This document shows, in pieces, positions 59,760-64,000 of a stretch of 64,000 nucleotides of DNA. This DNA is from Lactiplantibacillus daowaiensis (GTDB taxonomy: Bacteria; Bacillota; Bacilli; Lactobacillales; Lactobacillaceae): NCBI RefSeq assembly GCF_005405085.1, contig NZ_BJDJ01000001.1, positions 186,001-250,000 on the forward strand, written 5' to 3'. The notes under the pieces were generated by a model, which saw only the letters and a list, made by a program, of their open reading frames with translations, had not been told where the DNA came from and did no database searches. The position numbers were made by a program, and so were the translations under genes. How positions within the stretch are numbered: position 1 is the stretch's first letter; each line of letters opens with the position of its first letter.

Positions 59760-61466
59760 TTAATTTCCACTCGGATACAATGACAAACGTTCAGCCCGAT
59801 AAGACCAGTCGCCACTACTAAAGTTGGTCCGGTTCACATCAAAGACCACTTTGTTCGTCTTGCGGTTGACTTCCACAAACTCACTGCGCTTCCCATTATC
59901 GGCATAACCAAAACCAATCAATGTATTGCCTTGACCGACTCGATAACTACTCCCGACAATATTCGTGAAGTTGGCCGTCCCACGTGATTTACCGTAAGAC
60001 CAAGTTGTTTTGACCGTCTTTTGCTTTTGGTTCAACCTAACTTCAGTCCCCATCGAATATTTCTTATTCGTGGCTTGGTCCCCACGAGTCACAGCTACAT
60101 TATTGTCATAATATTCCAAATGTAAGACGTTACCACCGTCAGCTTCACCGACGATATTAATCGCATGTTGCCCACCATTATATTGGAAGGTCGTTCCTTT
60201 AGCTGACTTCACCAAATACTTTTGATAGCTAGCAGGAATCTGTTCATTGGCCCCTAAGATCCACTTCAACTTACCGGTCTTGTAGTTTAAGCCTAAGACC
60301 ATGGATTGGTTCCGTCCCGAGACCACTAACAAGTTATGCTTTTGATCATAAACCATCGAGTTTTGGTGGAACCAATCTAACTTACCATCAGAACGGGTCG
60401 TCGCATCATATTTCGTATAAGCACTCTTGAATAAGACCCGCTTTAAGTCGATGACTTTTTTAATCTTCCCGGTTTTACGATCAATTTGAATCATGGTATC
60501 TTCAACATACTTTGAACTACCATCGTCCACCGTCAACAAGAAGTCGCCATTCGGCATTTCAATGGCATCATGATGAATCACCGTGTTAACCGCGGTCTTC
60601 TTTGGATCAGTCTTAGTTGGAAAGACCCCACTGAAGTTATATTGCTTGTAGATTCGACCATAATAATCGGTGATTCGTAGCGCATTATACTTCGAATCAC
60701 TTGTGGCTTTTTTCGTCAAAACTAACAATTGACCGTTCTTTAATTGTTTAAAGACGTGTGAAATCTTATTCGTCGCATACCACCGGACTTGGCCCTTAGC
60801 ATCTAAGCCATAGGTTAAACCTTGGCTACTAACCGCAAAGGTCAGCTTAGTGTTCCCTGTCCCTAGTGACATCTTACTTGGCGTACTCGTCTTTAACGTA
60901 TTGGTCCCAATATCACTTGGCAATTTACCGGTTTTAACTGTATACGTCTTGGTTGTCTTTTTCCCAGCCTTAGTCGTATAAGTCACTTTAACATGATTGG
61001 TCCGGTTAGCATATAACCCTAATACACCAATCTTGTGACTCGTTTGATAACCCTTGATCGTATGCGTCAACGTAGTGGCCTTAGTATCACCCACTACTTC
61101 AGTCGTCACTTGGGTGGCTTGCTTGGTCTTAACTAAAATCAACGCTGATAACGGACTCGTTTTGTATGGGTTCGTAATCACTTTGGCGGCCGCACCCGCT
61201 GAAAGTGACTTGAGCGTCTTCGTATATTTAGCCGTTAATGTCTGCGTTTCGGTAATCCCGGTCGTGGACAACGTTGGTTGTAGCCGCTTCTTAATGGTAG
61301 CGGTCGACAACCCACCTAAGTCTTCGACTTGTTTGGCGTGTTGGGCGACATCCTTAACTGGCTTTGCTTGAGACTGTTGCCAATACAACGTGCCCCCAAC
61401 TAGCGCTAAGACAATAATAATTAGGCCGCCGACAAGCCAAGGTCGGCGCCGTAAATCATGTTTCAT
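59760..61466 (-). CDS. Aryl-sulfate sulfotransferase-like protein, membrane-anchored
   Basis: A 568-residue protein with an N-terminal signal anchor (residues 10-30, LVGGLIIIVLALVGGTLYW) and no lipobox. After an N-terminal Ig-like part (about 100-185), residues about 200-560 match the arylsulfotransferase (ASST) propeller. The active-site histidines of bacterial ASST have counterparts: His299 (VIHHDAIEMPNGDFL), His367 (DWFHQNS) and His434 (GGQHAI), with Arg385 in SGRNQS. ASST moves sulfate between phenols outside the cell without PAPS. A role with plant or gut phenols is inferred. It lies alone, convergent with the FolT-like gene. Confidence 0.83.
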   Translation of the reverse strand: MKHDLRRRPWLVGGLIIIVLALVGGTLYWQQSQAKPVKDVAQHAKQVEDLGGLSTATIKKRLQPTLSTTGITETQTLTAKYTKTLKSLSAGAAAKVITNPYKTSPLSALILVKTKQATQVTTEVVGDTKATTLTHTIKGYQTSHKIGVLGLYANRTNHVKVTYTTKAGKKTTKTYTVKTGKLPSDIGTNTLKTSTPSKMSLGTGNTKLTFAVSSQGLTYGLDAKGQVRWYATNKISHVFKQLKNGQLLVLTKKATSDSKYNALRITDYYGRIYKQYNFSGVFPTKTDPKKTAVNTVIHHDAIEMPNGDFLLTVDDGSSKYVEDTMIQIDRKTGKIKKVIDLKRVLFKSAYTKYDATTRSDGKLDWFHQNSMVYDQKHNLLVVSGRNQSMVLGLNYKTGKLKWILGANEQIPASYQKYLVKSAKGTTFQYNGGQHAINIVGEADGGNVLHLEYYDNNVAVTRGDQATNKKYSMGTEVRLNQKQKTVKTTWSYGKSRGTANFTNIVGSSYRVGQGNTLIGFGYADNGKRSEFVEVNRKTNKVVFDVNRTNFSSGDWSYRAERLSLYPSGN

Positions 61467-61566
61467 GCTTAATCACCATTTCCCTTTTTAATTAATTTCC
61501 GTATATTCAAGCCAATTGTTTTATACTATAAAATTAATCATATCAGAAAAACTAAGCCACCGACAA

Positions 61567-63168
61567 CTAATTCAAAGCCGATAACATGCCAGCTAAGAAG
61601 TCACCAGATGTTCCGACATAAGCATGTTGCGCCACTTTAAAGATTGGCGCGGTCTCATCTTGATTGACGGCAATAATATGCTTAGCACCGACCATCCCAA
61701 TGACAAATTGATCCGCACCAGAGATCCCAATCGTCAAAATAACTTCCGGCGTAACGGTTGCGCCACCAAGCCCAATTTGTTGTTCCACGCTAAATTGCTC
61801 CAACGTCGTTAATGGCCGGGTTACCGCAATCGCAGCCCCAATCCATTTGGCCAATTGTTGCGCTTGTAAAACGACCGTTGGTTCCAAAGCCCCCCGACCA
61901 AGCGCAATAATGCGTTTGGCGGTCCGCACATTACCAACATTAACAGGCACATCTTCAGTTAAATGCAATTCTTTGACGATTCGATGTAAATCTGACGTTT
62001 CCACCCGTTTAGCCATTGGAACTGGTCGATTATCGACGGCATTTTGATGGTCCGCCACCCCAAGTTCTAAGGCCCCTAAGTCTTGCATGATCCACTCAGT
62101 CGAGCCTTCCGCTAGATCCATCGCCCGCATATCGCGCAACAATTGTTCTAAGGGAAACTCATGGGTATAGGCCAAGCCACCGACAATTTGAATGGCCTGA
62201 TTGGTCACATCAAAGCCTTGTTGCCCGCCATATAACTTGGCCATCGTCGCCGCAGCTTCAAAGTCGACGTGTTGATCAACTTGACTCGCCGCATCTAAAG
62301 CCAATAACTCACCAGCCCGCTTTTGAATCGTCATTTTGGCGACTTTCGTTTGCACTGCCGGAATCGTATTTAACGTCCCATCAACCACTTCGCGTTTAGC
62401 CGCATACATTTTGACACAATCTAGTGCGTGTTCCATCACTCCGGCTGAAATCGCCCCCATAAAGATACGGGCAATCGCTTGATTCCGCCGCGCAATCGCC
62501 AAGCCTTGACCTGGGCGACCTAACATATCTGCGGCCGTCAGTTGGACATCCTTAAAATGTAACCCCGCCACAGAAGTGCCCCGTAAGCCCAACGTGGTTT
62601 GCTTCGCCGTGACACTAACGCCAGGCATCGTGGTATTGACGATAAACGTCACAAATTCGCCGCGGTCATCACGGGCGAGGACCACATACGCTGTTGCTTG
62701 ACCACCATTAGTCACAAAGGCCTTTTCACCATTAAGTGTCCAGCCAGTGTCCGTTTTAACGGCCATCGATTTGACCCCGCGTAAGCTCCCACCACTTGGT
62801 TCAGTAATCGCAAAACCCATTAAGTGATCATTGGCAGCACTCAAGTACCGTTTCTTTTGCGCTGGTGTCCCATAATGATCGATTTGATCAGCAGCTTTCC
62901 AAAGGCCTTCTAGCATCACCGCTAAACTCGCTGAACCACGCGCAATAGTCGACAAGACTACTGTCCGTGTTTGGGCACTCAAACCAGCCCCGTAAGGTTT
63001 GGCAATGCCTAACCGGGGGACTTTTTGTTGGATCAATAACTCATAAGCTGCTTGCGAGAATTCACCCGTCTGATCAATTTGATGATCCAGCGGCGCAATG
63101 TGTTTAGCCGTAAAGGTTTCCAGTTGCTTAACTAATGCCTGTTGGTCGGCCGTTAAATTCATTTCCAT
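61567..63168 (-). CDS. Acyl-CoA dehydrogenase fused to the FAD domain of ETF-alpha
   Basis: A 533-residue protein. Residues 1-370 are a full acyl-CoA dehydrogenase: ITEPSGGSLRG and NGEKAFVTNGGQA (FAD and substrate blocks), and Glu354 in LAEGST at the position of the short-chain catalytic base. After a linker (about 372-412), residues 413-533 match the C-terminal FAD-binding domain of ETF-alpha: RIIALGRGAL, QQIGLGGATVTPEV, TIGISGADQF, IIAVNQDETAPIF. ETF-beta and the N-terminal part of ETF-alpha are missing. The ATG follows GAGGATACC, and an MFS gene precedes it. Lactobacilli lack beta-oxidation, so reduction of an enoyl-CoA is more likely than fatty acid use. Confidence 0.88.
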   Translation of the reverse strand: MEMNLTADQQALVKQLETFTAKHIAPLDHQIDQTGEFSQAAYELLIQQKVPRLGIAKPYGAGLSAQTRTVVLSTIARGSASLAVMLEGLWKAADQIDHYGTPAQKKRYLSAANDHLMGFAITEPSGGSLRGVKSMAVKTDTGWTLNGEKAFVTNGGQATAYVVLARDDRGEFVTFIVNTTMPGVSVTAKQTTLGLRGTSVAGLHFKDVQLTAADMLGRPGQGLAIARRNQAIARIFMGAISAGVMEHALDCVKMYAAKREVVDGTLNTIPAVQTKVAKMTIQKRAGELLALDAASQVDQHVDFEAAATMAKLYGGQQGFDVTNQAIQIVGGLAYTHEFPLEQLLRDMRAMDLAEGSTEWIMQDLGALELGVADHQNAVDNRPVPMAKRVETSDLHRIVKELHLTEDVPVNVGNVRTAKRIIALGRGALEPTVVLQAQQLAKWIGAAIAVTRPLTTLEQFSVEQQIGLGGATVTPEVILTIGISGADQFVIGMVGAKHIIAVNQDETAPIFKVAQHAYVGTSGDFLAGMLSALN

Positions 63169-63240
63169 ATCGGTATCCTCTTTTTCGTCTGCTGTTAAGT
63201 TAACTCTAATTTACCACAGTTTTTTCATAATATAACTACT

Positions 63241-63270
63241 AAAAAAGGCCGGACACAAGGTCCGACCGAA
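63241..63270 (-). terminator. Terminator between the MFS gene and the ACAD-EtfA gene
   Basis: On the minus strand GGTCGGACCTTGTGTCCGGCC followed by TTTTTTAG, after the MFS stop at 63282. Confidence 0.85.
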
Positions 63271-63281
63271 AAATTGGTCGC

Positions 63282-64000
63282 TTAGATTGAAAAACGTCGA
63301 TTCCGAATCATTAAAACAATGACAATAATCAAACTTAATAAGGTAACTGCCGTATCGATTTGGAAGACATGTAAGACACTGACCGCCGTATCATTAATAA
63401 TGAAACTTGATACTAATGGGCCCACAAAGAAGGTCAATGCCGTCGCAAAACTATAATAGCCCGTGACTTTTCCTTTTTGAGCTGGGAAGTATTGACTTAA
63501 TAAGGTCAAACCAAGTTGCCAAATCCCACCAGCAGCAAAGAAGCCAATCACGACCGCCGTTAACCGGGCCCCATCTGCGCTAGGCATCATAACCATTTGG
63601 AGTAACGCCAAGAATGAAACTAACGTATAAACGAAGATTAGTTTGATCGGTTTAACTCGCGTAACTAATGATGACGTAATAAAGACTGAAATCAATGAAG
63701 CACTGGCATACCATGAAATTAAGGACTTCGAACTATTGGCACCTAGTTTTAACACGGTGCTCCCAAAGTTAGGCGCATATTGCGAGAAGATATAGAATGT
63801 GAAAGATAATGTAAAGCCAATCACAATTAGCAGACTGCCATCAATCAACATTGATGGTTTCGGGCCATCAGTTGGGGTCGCCGCCACTTGGGTTGGTTGC
63901 GCAACCGTCTTTTTAACGATGGTTTGTGGGGCAAACGCCGCCATTGCAATCAAGACGATATCTAAGACCATGATAATGACCATGGCAACTAGTGTGACTT
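63282..64000 (-). CDS. MFS transporter, C-terminal part (runs off the window)
   Basis: The visible 239 codons cover about six or seven membrane helices and the central loop of an MFS permease; the reading frame is open to the window's edge (VTLVA before an internal Met), so the start lies outside. Motifs such as GFFAAGGIWQLGLTLLSQYF and PAQKGKVTGYYSFATALTFF resemble the MFS gene at 21333. It is followed by a terminator and then the ACAD-EtfA gene, 113 bp away on the same strand. A transported aromatic or cyclic acid is a guess from that pairing. Confidence 0.8.
   Translation of the reverse strand, partial: VTLVAMVIIMVLDIVLIAMAAFAPQTIVKKTVAQPTQVAATPTDGPKPSMLIDGSLLIVIGFTLSFTFYIFSQYAPNFGSTVLKLGANSSKSLISWYASASLISVFITSSLVTRVKPIKLIFVYTLVSFLALLQMVMMPSADGARLTAVVIGFFAAGGIWQLGLTLLSQYFPAQKGKVTGYYSFATALTFFVGPLVSSFIINDTAVSVLHVFQIDTAVTLLSLIIVIVLMIRNRRFSI

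Noticed and set aside
1-64000. CRISPR arrays, tRNA or rRNA genes
   Set aside because: No regular spaced repeats, tRNA-like or rRNA-like sequences were recognised on either strand.

Overview
The window looks like the chromosome of a Lactobacillaceae member, most likely of the Lactiplantibacillus plantarum group. I infer this from moderate GC, TTG and GTG starts behind strong AGGAGG-type ribosome sites, a maltodextrin cluster (malEFG, msmX-type ATPase, GH65 maltose phosphorylase, GH13 enzymes, LacI regulators) beside a sac sucrose locus, an LPXTG surface protein, several CcpA cre-like sites and a Tyr T-box. No rRNA, tRNA, insertion sequence, phage gene or CRISPR array was seen.

Left part (1-16.4 kb): the tail of a membrane protein, an FMN/FAD reductase with a divergent LysR regulator, acetate kinase, a half-length RqcH-like protein, small redox and housekeeping genes, then serC-serA-GNAT. 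The serCA operon follows a short leader ORF with five Ser codons within eight codons and a strong terminator, which is the layout of a ribosome-mediated serine attenuator. Next come an OppA-type lipoprotein, an XRE-TPR regulator and a 43-residue membrane peptide.

Middle part (16.4-33 kb): a 1431-residue LPXTG adhesin with alternating SpaA-like and CnaB-like modules; a five-gene operon (TIM-barrel protein, SDR, two YdiB-type quinate/shikimate dehydrogenases, MFS transporter) with a divergent LysR gene; an 878-bp non-coding stretch with diverged repeats before another LysR gene; a secreted protein; and an AraC regulator with an FAD reductase.

Right part (33-64 kb): carbohydrate genes. An alpha-glucosidase; a Tyr T-box in front of an NhaC-family transporter; sacR-sacA divergent from sacK with no sucrose PTS gene between them; maltose phosphorylase; the MsmX/YesL/MalG/MalF/MalE importer; two GH13 enzymes; two LacI regulators and a GH31 enzyme. 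Two palindromic operator types and several cre-like sites tie these genes together. The right end has a DUF262 (GmrSD-like) protein, a FolT-like ECF substrate component, an aryl-sulfate sulfotransferase-like protein, an acyl-CoA dehydrogenase fused to the FAD domain of ETF-alpha, and a partial MFS transporter.

The strongest candidates for something undescribed are the serine attenuator (9806-10050), the ACAD-EtfA fusion (61567-63168), the two-operator arrangement of the maltodextrin regulon, the repeat-bearing non-coding region (27320-28197), and the quinate/shikimate-type operon with flavin reductases nearby. All functional statements come from reading the sequence without database searches.
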